From positions 423,089 through 487,088 of the forward strand of contig VXAY01004335.1 of NCBI GenBank assembly GCA_013399855.1: DNA of 64,000 nucleotides, written 5' to 3'. Below are positions 1 through 10,723 of this stretch, one piece after another. How positions within the stretch are numbered: the stretch's first letter is position 1; every line of letters begins with the position of its first letter. Under the pieces are notes generated by a model that saw nothing but the letters and a program-made list of their open reading frames with translations, ran no database searches and was not told where the DNA came from. Source of the stretch: Oxyruncus cristatus (lineage: Eukaryota; Chordata; Aves; Passeriformes; Cotingidae). Position numbers and translations under genes: made by a program.

Positions 1-722
1 AAGAAATTGTGCTGAAAAGAGAAAATCTGAAGCTTTGCCAGTTGCCACTGGACAGTACTGTACTGCAAATGACAGTCTCAATGTTTCCTTTCTCTGCTTT
101 GACCACATAACCTCAAAGAAACAATCTATAAAAGAACTGCAAGGGTATTTTTAAGAGATATACCTTAAGAAATAGTCTGTAAAAGGAAATAGAAAGCCCC
201 ACAAAAGTAAGGATCACTAAATGAACAGACCAGAAGTGAGGGCAATTTGTAATGAACATCTAATTAGCTCATTAGGCTGCACGTCTAGAGTAGGAAGACA
301 GGAAAGACCCGTTTCCCCACAGACCATCACCAACACTCAGAGAGAACAGAGAAGAAGCCCCAGAGACCCTCAGCACCTGCAGAAGAATAACAGTTCAGTG
401 AAGGAAGAAAATAAGGGCATAATGGTGTCATAGAAGATTAACAAAAGCAGAAGGTGAAAGTTGCAGGAAGGGAATAGACTCATGTAGACATAGATAATTT
501 GATTTGAGTAGGGTATATATCCATCTTAGAGACAAAGTGAGATAAATCCTGGAATATCTGTTATTCTCCTATCTATTCAGTATGTATTGTAACTGCGGTT
601 TATACATTTGCTTTTTGTTTTTTACTTCGTTCACACCACTCATGTCATAGCCAAGTCGTATCTCAGTTCCTGCTGCTCTATAGGTAGGACTACATCTGCA
701 GACATAGAATGAAGTCTCCCTT
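1..722. other. Unannotated AT-rich sequence
   Basis: No gene, RNA or recognisable repeat is seen. The only open frame (221-433, plus, 70 codons) lies in a purine-rich stretch and has no family resemblance, so it is treated as chance. Confidence 0.6.
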
Positions 723-1536
723 TCACAGAATCACAGAGGCTGGAAGAGATCTCCAAGATCATTGAGTCCAACCTTTGATGGACCGCCAGCTTGGCAAACA
801 GACCATGGCACTAAGTGCCGTGTCCAGTCGTTTCTTGGATACCTCCAGGGACAGTGATTCCACCATCTCCCTGAGCCGCCCATTCCAATACTTGACCACC
901 CTTTCAGTGAAGAAATTCTACTTGATGTCCAACATGAACCTCCCCTGGTGCAGCTTGAGGCCATTTCCTCTTGTCCTGTTACTGGTTGCCTGGCAGAAGA
1001 GACCAGCCCCCACCTGGCTACAACCTCCTTTCAGATAATTATAGAGTGAGAAAGTCTCCCCTGGGCTTTCTTTTCTCTAAGCTAAACAACTCCAGCTCCC
1101 TCAACTGCTTCTCATACGACTTACCCCCTAGACCTTTCACCATCTCCCTTTCCCTTCTCTGGACATACTCCAGCACCTCGATGTCTTTCTTGTAGTGAGG
1201 GGCCCAAAACTTATCACAGGATTTGAGGTGCAGCCTTATCTGTGCTGAGTACAGAGTGATAATCACTGCCCTGGTCCTGCTGGCCACACTATTTCTGATA
1301 CAGGCCAGGATGACATTGGCCTTCTTGGCCACCTGGGCACACTGTTGGCTCATGTTCAGCCCTCTGTTGACCTGCACCCCCAGGTCCTTTAGGACTGGGG
1401 AAGAGTGGCTGGAAAGCAGCCCAGCAGTATAGTGCTGTGTGGGGTCCTTGTGACACAAGTGCAGGACCCAGCACTTTGCCTTGTTGAACCTCCTACTGTT
1501 GGCCTTGACCCATCAATCCAGATTGCTGTGCCCCTT
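723..1536 (-). mobile_element. CR1 LINE fragment, 3' end with ORF2 C-terminus
   Basis: The left edge (CACAGAATCACAGAGGCTGG) is the reverse complement of a CR1 3' tail, so the element reads right to left. On the minus strand, 1458-1039 stays open and encodes the region following the reverse-transcriptase core of CR1 ORF2. Readable family motifs include SVASRTRAVI, FWAPHYKKDIEVLE and LRELELFSLEKRKPRGD. Near 1036 the frame breaks, apparently through a 2-base loss, and the remaining ORF2 end and 3' UTR continue to 723 in another frame. CR1 copies are normally cut at the 5' end by incomplete reverse transcription, and this one lacks the endonuclease and most of the reverse transcriptase. It is a dead copy. 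The right edge is approximate because similarity fades near 1530. Confidence 0.93.
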
Positions 1537-4305
1537 TCCCAATACTCCTTCTCTTTCATACTCTTTTTTTCCTCCCTGTTTTTTTATTGGTCTTTAGCGG
1601 CTATATAGCTTGAAAAATCTGGATTTCTGACTTTCCATACAGTTGACTCTTCAGAAAATACAGTATTAGCACTGATATTATTTCTCTTCAAATATGCATT
1701 CCTTTTTGGGGGAAAATAAAAAATGGTCTGAACTTTAAAGCCTCAGAAAAAGAGTTGAAAATAGAATTGCAGTGCTAATGCACCTCAATCTTTGTTACAA
1801 TAATTTTCCCTTTCTAAATTAATAAAAAGAATGGAATAGCGGGAAATAGGACAAATTAGCAGGTGTGGTTTTGGAGATTAGAATGGTCTTTAAAGCTTCA
1901 TAGTGATAACAAAAAATATCACTAACAACTTACCTATATAACACATCTGTATCTTGATCCACTAAGGAACATTACATTACAAACTTTTACTTTATCAGAT
2001 CTTAATTGTGGTAACAAAACAATATTATTTGTGTGCCTTGTTATTCTGCTGTTGCTCTTTTCCTCCTGTGCTACTTACAACTCAAGCAGCAAAGCTAAAA
2101 ATGATGTATTTGGAAAATTGAATCTCTGAGTCACTCCAAGGTACTAAAGCAAATTAAATGAAAATTGGAAGAGCTAGAATTTTTTTCACATGAATGAATA
2201 GTTTCTTACAGAATAAATACAAGGCTGTTTGAGTGGAAAAAAACCCTGATTGCCAAAAGACAGCAGAAAAGCTGTTCTATTTTACATATAAATGAAACAG
2301 AGTAAATAAAAAAAATGTGTTTAAGTCACAGAAACAGATTGAAGTCTGGTTTAAAAAATAAAAACAAACATAACCAACAAAAACCTCAAAACCAACTTTT
2401 GATCTAATTAACCTCTTTCCTCTTCAGCTTGTTACAGTGAAAGATTCTGTAAAAAGACCATTTACTATACATCCAATTCAACACCCTCTGAAATCAGTTT
2501 AAAGAATCCCTATTTCATTTGTTTTTGTCAAAAGCAAAGACTTCTATTGTTTGGTTAAGGCCTTATTCAAACTCCTCTAAAGAGAGTTCGAATCTGCTTT
2601 ATCTTGCTGGTCTTTAGATTACATCTTCTAAAGTACTGAGGTGATCTAAAAGAGAAAGCGGAAAAATTGCATTTCTAAATGCCATATTTTTTTAATCTGC
2701 GATATGTATTTCACTCCTACCAAAATGCCTTTTTTTCTCCTTGACATGACTGAGATCTTATCTTTACATTATTTTATAAGCTTTCATGCTTTGAGCCCCC
2801 AGCCTCACCAAACACCTGTAGCAAATCAGTTACAAGACGCTGCCATTTTCCTGGGACCGGTGCATTTGTCTCAGAGCCTCTTCGTGACGGTTACACTTTT
2901 CTTTTGATCCATAACAGTAATGTTAAGAACATTCAACTCTGCGACTGTATTTGTGCAGAGCTGTGTTTTGAGACTGCCACAGAGCTATGTGCTTTTCTTT
3001 CACAGTCTCTGCTCTTCTGTGCTGAGGATGATGTCCCACTGAGTTTTTGTGATTATCGTCATGTTATCAATATGCTGTAATTCTGCAGTGATTTGAAAAG
3101 CTAGCAATGTAGTAAATGATTTAGAAGGCAGAATAAGGAGGCAGTAGTTATCTCCCAGGCAGAGTAGTTCTTCTGAAGTAATTTTTTTGTTTTTTTCCAA
3201 ATTTCCACCATGCCACAAATTTTTACATCATGTTTTGCTGAATTATGTTGATCTATACCAACTCATATCACCCAAAATACAGGCCTATGTGACAAGACAT
3301 GGGGTAGCAAAATGAAACTTGCCAGAATTTTGAATTATTTTTCTTTTACTTCTAATCCACTGCCCCAAAACACAGGCTGGTCAAAAACAGATTGCCTTAG
3401 TCTGAACACAGTGTATATTTAAACATTTTACAAAAAATTGCAAAGTTTCATTTGCCAGCTCTTGAAACTTCTTCACTGGAACTTTATCCCCCTCTCATAC
3501 TGTAAGATATTTACCTTTCATTAAAAAGTACAAATGGAAGATTTAATCTCCCAGTTTTAAAGCTGCAAAAATCATTTGCTCATTCTTCCTTTTAGACCTG
3601 TCTGCCAGAATTTGCATTTTGATTCAACTGTCAGTGAAATTAATCCAGAGCCTCAGCATCTCCAAATAGCATTTTTTATTGCTAATAAGGTTCCTATTGT
3701 TTGTGGAGCCAATTTTTTATTTCATCTGCCCTTTGTTTTGGAAGCGTCTTTAGGTTCTATCAGCCAATTACTTGAAAGAGATTTTGCTACAAATAATTTA
3801 TTTATGTCTTCTTAACTGATATTGAGATGGCAGAGATCAAAATGTAATCAACCTTTGAATACATTTTATTCCACCGTCATAGAGGGTCCAAGGTGCTTGG
3901 TGTCTCCCATATTCCTATGGAGATGTTTTTTATAGGAAGCAGCTACAGATTTGTCACCCTTCTCAAAAACCAGTATTTTTCATCTTTTCTGTAATATCTT
4001 GTATACTTCCCTCATATGTCTGAAGATACCACTTCTTCCCTCAGCTAGCTTCAATTAAAATTATCTAGAAGATAACAGCAAAAGTAAACTGAGGAGTTTT
4101 GATCTAAACTAGTGCATTTTTATAAACTGGTAATGATGGGAAAAAGTTTATGAGAAAACAGAAGTTCAAGTGTTGTTTGAAACATACTGAACGAGAACAA
4201 GCTGAAAGTCTTTCCACAAGTGTAATTCCTCAGACCTGCTCAGATCAGGCATCTGAAATTTCTTTTGCAACCTAATCTTTCACAAACTCCCCGTCCACCA
4301 TGGAA
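1537..4305. other. Unannotated AT-rich sequence
   Basis: About 2.8 kb of apparently single-copy DNA. It holds an A-rich stretch near 2350-2400 and short chance frames at 2704-2907, 3000-3218 and 3576-3815, with no family resemblance in any. No RNA gene or mobile element was recognised. Confidence 0.6.
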
Positions 4306-4527
4306 GGCCTTGATTAGATATTAGGGAAAATTCCTTCACTGAAAGGGTGATCAGGCATTAGAAAAGACTGACCAGGGAAGTGGTGGAATAACCATCCCTG
4401 GAAGTATTCAAAAAAACTCGTGGAGGTGGCACTTGGAGATGTGGTTTAGTGCTGAGTGCAAGTTTAATGGTTGGACTCAAATGATCTCAGAGGTCTATTC
4501 CAACCCTAATATTTTTATGGTTCTATG
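4306..4527 (+). mobile_element. CR1 LINE fragment, 3' tail
   Basis: This short 5'-truncated copy holds only the end of ORF2 and the 3' UTR. The frame beginning near 4312 matches the usual CR1 run (TTAGATATTAGG, then a TTCCTTCACTGAAAGGGTG block). The copy finishes with a diverged form of the tail TTCCAACCC...ATGGTTCTATG at 4498-4527. Many substitutions suggest an old insertion. Confidence 0.88.
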
Positions 4528-5851
4528 TTTTGAGGAGGGATAGAACAGAATTATGCAGTTTATCTATCTCCGAAAATTTGCATCTGTCAGAATATTCTAG
4601 TAAAATCTTTTGCCATTAATAGCTCCTCTCCATGAAGATCATATCTTCATATATACTTAAACCCAAAAGTTAGTTAATAGTGGTGGCAGCAAAACCATTA
4701 GTGCCTGAATTTCCTTTAGCCAGTCAGAACACTATCTGTATTTTCCCCACGGATCTGGTTTTTCAACACACTTAAAATATTAGGCAATCGCTAAAAATAA
4801 GCCAAAAAAAGCCCCTAAAACCTCCCCTTCCGCCCTCCCNTCTGGGTCCTTCAGTGAGTTATTTTGTTTATTATTATGTTCAAAATAGAAGGCCAGCCAT
4901 TTCCATCCTGATGAATCGTCTTGCCACTCTTGTTCAAGTCATATGATTTTCAAAGCTCTTTGTCCGCAAGATCAAAATGACTAATTTTCACTCCTCTAAA
5001 GTTATAGAGACTGCAACTTGTTGGGTTTTGAATCAGAAAAAAATCAGTGTCTGCCAAAGCATTTTGACCATTGGTAACAATGGACAGAAAGGAGTCTGGG
5101 TGAGGAGATAAATATGGCTACTTAGAGTTAGGTTGAGCACTTGGACCACGAAGCTCGAAGAAATCTAATTTTTCAGTTCACCTCTTCCCCATTATTCAAA
5201 GGTCTCCGAGCTCTGCAATCTCTTTCATTCATACTCTAGTTAAAGCATGTTAAACTAGAAGATGCAAAGGCCAGACCCCAAAACAGGAGTTACAGAAAAG
5301 GTTTACGGAAGACCTTAAAAGCACTTGGTGTTCTTCAGACATTGGCTTAGGCTGCACTCCTCTCCAGTAATTTTGGTCTGTAATCTGCAGTGGCATATTA
5401 GGAATTCTTACAGAAGTGAGATTGTAAATACTATACTGAAATTCATCATGTACATTTGTATGCTTCTGAAGCCTAACTACTGGAAACACATAAATTAGGT
5501 TTCTTCTCTGTTTGTCAAGCATTAATGTAGAAACACATTAGGCAATAAAGTGATATTAAGAAAACTCAGGAATAGTTATGTTAATCAACAGATGCCACAA
5601 GTTTAGACATCAGTATTGTCCCCTGCATGGCTGTGTTTTTCCAGATTTACAGCCTATGATATTAGGACCAAACCTGCTTTAAAACACTCCCACAATCAGG
5701 GGGAAAAGGCAGAGGGAAAGAAGGCCTCCACAAGGCTGGGTTATAAGTTCCTAGTGGAATGTTACTGCAGCCTCACTGTACTAAGTGACTCTTCATAGCC
5801 TACAGCTGTTTCTATAAATTTTCTGATTAGATTTTTTTAGTGTATAATAAG

Positions 5852-5906
5852 GCCAGATTGTTCTCCAATGAAATCAGTGAAAATATTGCTATTGATTTCA
5901 CTGGAG
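5852..5906. repeat. Possible ancient amniote interspersed repeat relic
   Basis: The text GGCCAGATTGTTCTCC, followed by AATGAAATCAGTG and ATTGATTTCACTGGA, resembles the 3' portion of very old CR1/L3-like repeats shared by amniotes. In those, GGCCAGATT and 'attgaagtcaatgga' motifs recur. The match is short and from memory of the motif, so the assignment is weak. Confidence 0.25.
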
Positions 5907-6710
5907 ACATGTGAAGCTCATACACAGTTTGTCCCCCAAACCCTAGTGAAGTTTAATGAAAGGGCAAGTTAGCAACAAGGGAACTTGAGCGGACAAGCAG
6001 ATTTGATGAGCTTACAGATGGAGATCAGATGGGTTTGCAGCTATAACACAATGATTTCTGCAAGTAAATTATAATACATTTCCTAAATTAAGTTCTTGGG
6101 CAGATGATAGCAACTTCTTGCCTTCCTGTGATGTGGACTTTGCAATCAATGGCCTTTTTTCTTGTAAGAGTAAAAATTATTCATGGTAATATCTCAATTT
6201 AATATTAATTCCTACTGATTTGCTTAGTTTTGGCGAGACTTTAAAATCTTACAGTGTTTAAAGAGTAAAGTTATTAATGACTTTTAATAGCATTTACAGA
6301 GTTTAATAAAGTGCTTGGCTTTATTTTTTTAAAGTTTCTTTTTTCATTTCTATATTGCACTTCAGTACATCAATGATAAGCCTGCTTCTTAGCCATTCAA
6401 CTTGATACATATCAGCCTTTGAAATCAAACAACAAGTAGTAATGATGTTGGAAATAGTCAAGCAAACTCTTTCTGTGGAGGAGATATTTTTGATAGAGTT
6501 AATGAAATGCCTTCATTGAACAGAGATTTGCAAGGAATGTGCAAATGGCTTGAGCAGCCTTCATCTTCCCACTATTATGCTTGCTAGGCTTGTAGGTTAC
6601 TTGCTTGTTAGCATATGTGCGTGTGTGTGTGCAGCTTTAAGTGTACAGGGGTAATTTAGCAGGCAAAGAATTTAAAAATGTAAGTGTTTATCAACTGGGC
6701 TGGCAGAGCT

Positions 6711-6851
6711 GCTCCATTAGCACATCTGGTAGAGCTGCTGCTTTGAGATGTGATGTGGAGATGGATGAGCTCCAAAGTAACCCCACTTCCCACAGGCTGC
6801 GGGAGCCAGCAGGTCTGCCTGCCAAGCCCACAAGGTTCATTAGGCTCAGTA
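6711..6851 (+). other. tRNA-like promoter-box region, possible SINE or tRNA relic
   Basis: At 6717-6729, TTAGCACATCTGG followed by TAGAGC matches the pol III A-box/D-arm pattern of a tRNA at 11 of 12 consensus positions. A weak B-box-like GGTTCATTAGG lies at 6834-6844 but matches only about 7 of 11 positions. The 104-base gap between boxes is longer than in a normal tRNA, and no cloverleaf could be drawn. It may be a decayed tRNA-derived element or coincidence. Confidence 0.2.
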
Positions 6852-7461
6852 GAACCCTGCAGGAAAAAACAATTTTTAAAATAGCTTTCAAAGGCTCCCT
6901 GGGTTTAAAAGTTCTGGATTCTTTTCCATTGCACCATGCAGAGAAATCATGCTTCTAAAGTACAATTTACATCCCCTGAATAAAGAGAGAGAAAAATATC
7001 TTTTTGGTCTCTTTGACGCACATGAGCTTTTGTTGGAAGTAATTTACCCTACTTATCAGGGTTACCTAATCCTTGATGGGAGACTTATAAGTGACTTAAC
7101 TTTAGTTGCTTTGTTGAAAAAAAATTCTTGCCTTCTGCAGTTCCATAAAGGCTTAATATCCATACCTTAAAATACCAGGCTGGCTTTCCAGGAGTATACT
7201 TTCTCACTACCATGTTTCTGGAAGTGCTGAGAGCTCAGGATTTTTTTGTTGTTGATGCTGTTGTGGTAGGGGTGGGAAAGAGGTTATCAACCCTCCGGCA
7301 GGAGAATAGATTAAAAAAAAAAAAATCTCTCTTCAAGTTTGCAAAATGTGTCATCTAAGGTTTGCATATCCTTTCTACTTTCTTATTGGATTATCAATAT
7401 TGATGACTAAACTCTTCCCATTCTCCCCTGCAGTAAGGTAAGGTAAATATTTAGGCTTTTG

Positions 7462-8060
7462 TGTTGGCTTCACGCCAACTGTCCGAACCCACAGGGAAAG
7501 CCTCCCCCTCCCTTCTTCCCTCGGGGCAAAGGAAAAAAACTACAGAAACCGAAGAACCCAAAAGCAACCTAATTATATCAAAATATATATATTTATATAT
7601 ATTTACAGTTATATACAGCTAGAATACTATATACAATATTCGGGATCCCAAGTACAACCCCCTCCCCCAGAGGGAAAGGGAAAAGAAAAAGGGAAAAAGG
7701 GAAAAGGAGAAAAACAGATATACACAATCAAAAACTAAGAACCAGTAAAACAAAGAACTGGCAAAAATCGATCTCACCACATCCCTTAGAAAAACAGGAT
7801 GGCCTGGCACAGCTGGCACTCCCTGATCTCCCGCGTGGCAGACCAGTAGTCACTGCAGGCCTCAGCTGATAGATAAGCAAGACCAACGCAGGGACCCACT
7901 GCTCCCGAACCTCCCCGGAAGAGAACAGAGGGAGAGCTTCCACTCCCTTCTTATTTATACCCTTGTTTACGTAAAAATCGTATGGAATACTGGGAACATG
8001 GCCTTGGTTCCTTGGTTACAACCTGGTTACCAAGGAAGGCCTAGAATCAAAACCACTACA
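7462..8060 (-). mobile_element. Solo LTR of an endogenous retrovirus
   Basis: On the minus strand the block starts TGTAGTGG and ends CCAACA, giving the TG...CA ends of a retroviral LTR of 599 bp. A TATA box (TATAAATAAG on the minus strand) lies at 7959-7950, about 100 bases from the U3 start. It is followed by a GC-richer R-like segment, then a pyrimidine-rich and (AT)n stretch at 7581-7606. A near-palindrome around CCTTGGTTAC lies in U3 at 8008-8036. The flanks read GCTTTTG on the left and GCTTTTC on the right, a likely 6-base target-site duplication with one extra base. No gag, pol or env sequence adjoins it, so it is best explained as a solo LTR left by recombination between two LTRs. The family name cannot be given. 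Confidence 0.78.
7950..7959 (-). promoter_or_regulatory. TATA box of the solo LTR
   Basis: TATAAATAAG on the minus strand sits at the position expected of the LTR's U3 promoter. Transcription, if any remains, would run leftward. Whether it is active cannot be told. Confidence 0.5.
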
Positions 8061-10599
8061 GCTTTTCACAGACTAAGCAGAAGTATGGATGTAAACTTGT
8101 AATGCTCAGTACCCTTTTAGTTTTACTCCAAATGATGATGCAGCTCTATAAATTGCCCAGCTTCTTCACAGCAAAGAAAAACTTCATTGAACATCTCAGT
8201 TAATGAAAGATTAAAATCTTATTAATTGTTCTAGACCTCTCAAAGCTACAGTGACAGTCTGCGCTGTAGGAATTGTTCATGCATATCAGACTGAAATGGT
8301 TGAAATTTTTAAAATATAGAGGTCCTGTTAAAACTCAGTCACTGAAATTCCAGCTGAGTTATGCATGTAAATTCAGTATTTTAACACTGTGGTGTTGCTG
8401 TATCATACCACTTGCTGCATAGTAGCTAAAATCTTCAGAGGCGTTAGAAAGTCTTCTGTTTCTCGTATGACAGGACGTTTTCTCTTACCTATGCCTCTTG
8501 ATGCCACTTCAGTCTTTCATTGTCACCTACTGGGATTACCAGCCCAAATCAGTTGATAAAACCTTAACTCATCCAATATTACCGGTTCGTTGGGATTTAA
8601 ACATAACTTTGTGGAAGTAGAGGAAGACCTGTGGATGCCCTTCAAAAAATTCCAAGTTGTTGCTCAACAAAAAACCAAACCAAACCAAACCAAAACAAAA
8701 CAAAAAACCCAAACAAACAAAAAAAAAAACCCCCTCACGAATTTATTTAAAAAAAAAATCTTTTATGATATTTTTTAAAAAATGGATTTATTTTCTTCTT
8801 AGTATTTGGCTAAAGAGGGAAAAAGTTGATTCTAAAAATCCTATTGATTTTAAGATTAATTTTTCTTAAACACATTGTACATTTATAAAGGTTACAAGAC
8901 ATGAGGTTTTTATGAATTTCAGTGAAATATGCAAGAAAATCTCTATATCGAATTGAGATGATGTATGATACAATTGTCATCTTAATTTATAAAACCTGAT
9001 AATCTAAGGGGTTAAAAAAACCCTCCAAAACTCCTGTATGGCAATATTGAACCTTGTCATGTGACAGAGATCCTTGGGTTTATTGACCTCAAGAGCAGCA
9101 AAAGGAGTTGTTGACCAGAAGGACCAGATACAGAGTTTAGAAAATTGCACATTTCTAATTTCTGTCCCTTACTGGAACTGCAGGCTTTTGTGAACAGATG
9201 TGAATAAAGAGCTTGGTACTCCTAAAGTTAATTTGGTTTTAAGAGAAAGAAAGAAAAAAACAAAAAAAGAAACGGAATAAGCTATTTTCAGGCAAGTCAA
9301 ACTGTATTAAACCCCTTAATTTATAAATGAAAACATTAAGGACATATGTAAAAGAACAAGTCACTCACGAAAAATGTGTCTCACAGAATTTGCAGGACTA
9401 CTGGAAGATGCTGAAGTGTTGTAATGATGACACTGGCACAAGAAACTGTATAGCACAGGACATGGTTGTTCAAAGCTGTGTGTGGAAAATGAATCACATG
9501 ATGCCCATTAGTGTCACTGAGAATTTTGCTGTGAAAGCCCTATGCATTTTTAAAAGTTAATACCACACTTACAAGCAAAATTTAACACAGGCACAGGGAA
9601 TCTAAGCCAGATCTCTGCACCTTCACTGTCCTTATTATGCTTTTGTTAGTAGGAGTTAAGGCTGGTGGATTTGTCTGAACCTTGGATACTTTAAAATAGC
9701 ATGTATGGATTGAATGACAGAACAAGTATGTACTAGCAGAGATATTGTTTCATCATGGGAAGCTTCTGCTTAAATATCAAATTTTAAAAGTGTTCCTCCT
9801 TTATGAAAGAGTTTGACAGCTGTCAGGCCAGACACTGAGAATGTAGGAGTGAAATCAAAGCCATCTTCCAGCTCTCCTTTATCCATAGATTCTGCCTGAT
9901 TAAACAACTCTGCCCAGATATGCAGGTAGTACACATAAGAACCTCTTCTTGTAGCACATTTTGTCAGTCAAACTAAGTGAAAAAAAAAAATAATTGGACT
10001 CTCAAAATTCTCAGTTTTGTGCTATAAACAAAATCCCACTTCTTAGCTCAGCATGACGTGGGGACAATGTCATCTTCACTAAGTGGATACAGCACAAGTC
10101 TTCACCAAGCTCCCTGAAAGCTGATGCTTATGTTTGTGAGATGTAAACCCCACTGAAATCAGCTGGGCTTGTTAAGGATTACATGATTTACTGACACGCT
10201 GCAACTTGCAAGATTAGAGTCAGTTTATTGGTAAAAAATACTGGATGAAATATGTTCCTCTTTATTGACAGGAAAGGAAGTGCTTAAGCAGAGTGGAAGA
10301 ACTAGTAGATATGTGGCTGACAAGGCTTGAGTTAATTAACTTGACCTACCTGAAAAGAGGAAAAACGGGGAGGAGGCAACAGCCATGAGAGATGGGTTTA
10401 TCGCCCAGATTTGGAGCATGGGAGTGATCTGAAAAGAAAAAAGGTATCAGCAAGGGCCTGTCACTAAATAGACAAAAACAATGTTAGCTCACCTGTAAAG
10501 GCCAAGGAAGGTAAAAGACTGAACATAAAAAGTCCTGTTAAAAGAGTTAGCCTTGTGATTTCTAAGGTGGGATTCCTTGGGACCGCCACCAACATGCTC
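8061..10599. other. Unannotated AT-rich sequence
   Basis: About 2.5 kb with one low-complexity block (8667-8734) and a motif at 10146-10175 (CCCCACTGAAATCAGCTGGG) resembling ancient amniote repeats. The frame at 9327-9560 (77 codons, plus) has no recognisable product. Confidence 0.55.
8667..8734 (+). repeat. CCAAA/A-rich low-complexity repeat
   Basis: Successive AACCAAACCAAACCAAA-type units grade into AAAC and AAACA units and a final poly-A run. This is a simple repeat, not a gene, although it keeps two frames open by chance. Confidence 0.85.
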
Positions 10600-10723
10600 T
10601 ATCCCTGGAACTGGGTGGGACTTTAGGCAATCTGGTCTAGTGGAAGATGTCTCTGCCATGGAAGTGGGGTTTGAACTAGATGATCTTTAAAGGTCCCTTT
10701 CAACTCAAACCATTCGGTGATTA
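10600..10723 (+). mobile_element. CR1 LINE fragment, 3' tail
   Basis: This short terminal piece reads ATCCCTGGAACTGGG, then the CR1 3' UTR phrase TTTGAACTAGATGATCTTTA, then AAACCATTCGGTGATTA. The last is a diverged form of the AACCATTCTATGATT tail. Only the last ~120 bases of the element are present. Confidence 0.85.

Larger units (their letters stand above)
4528..7461. other. Unannotated sequence with minor relics
   Basis: Mostly unique AT-rich DNA. It contains one ambiguous base (N) at 4840 beside a C-rich run, a possible ancient repeat at 5852-5906, a short GT run at 6615-6631, a tRNA-like A-box at 6717-6729 and a poly-A run at 7313-7325. Open frames at 5250-5522 and 6641-6958 have no recognisable product. 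Confidence 0.55.

Noticed and set aside
775..1608. Several plus-strand frames
   Set aside because: They run antisense through, or just past the edge of, the minus-strand CR1 fragment at 723-1536.
7619..7943. Minus-strand frames of 66 and 71 codons
   Set aside because: They lie entirely inside the solo LTR, which is regulatory and non-coding. No gag, pol or env similarity was seen.
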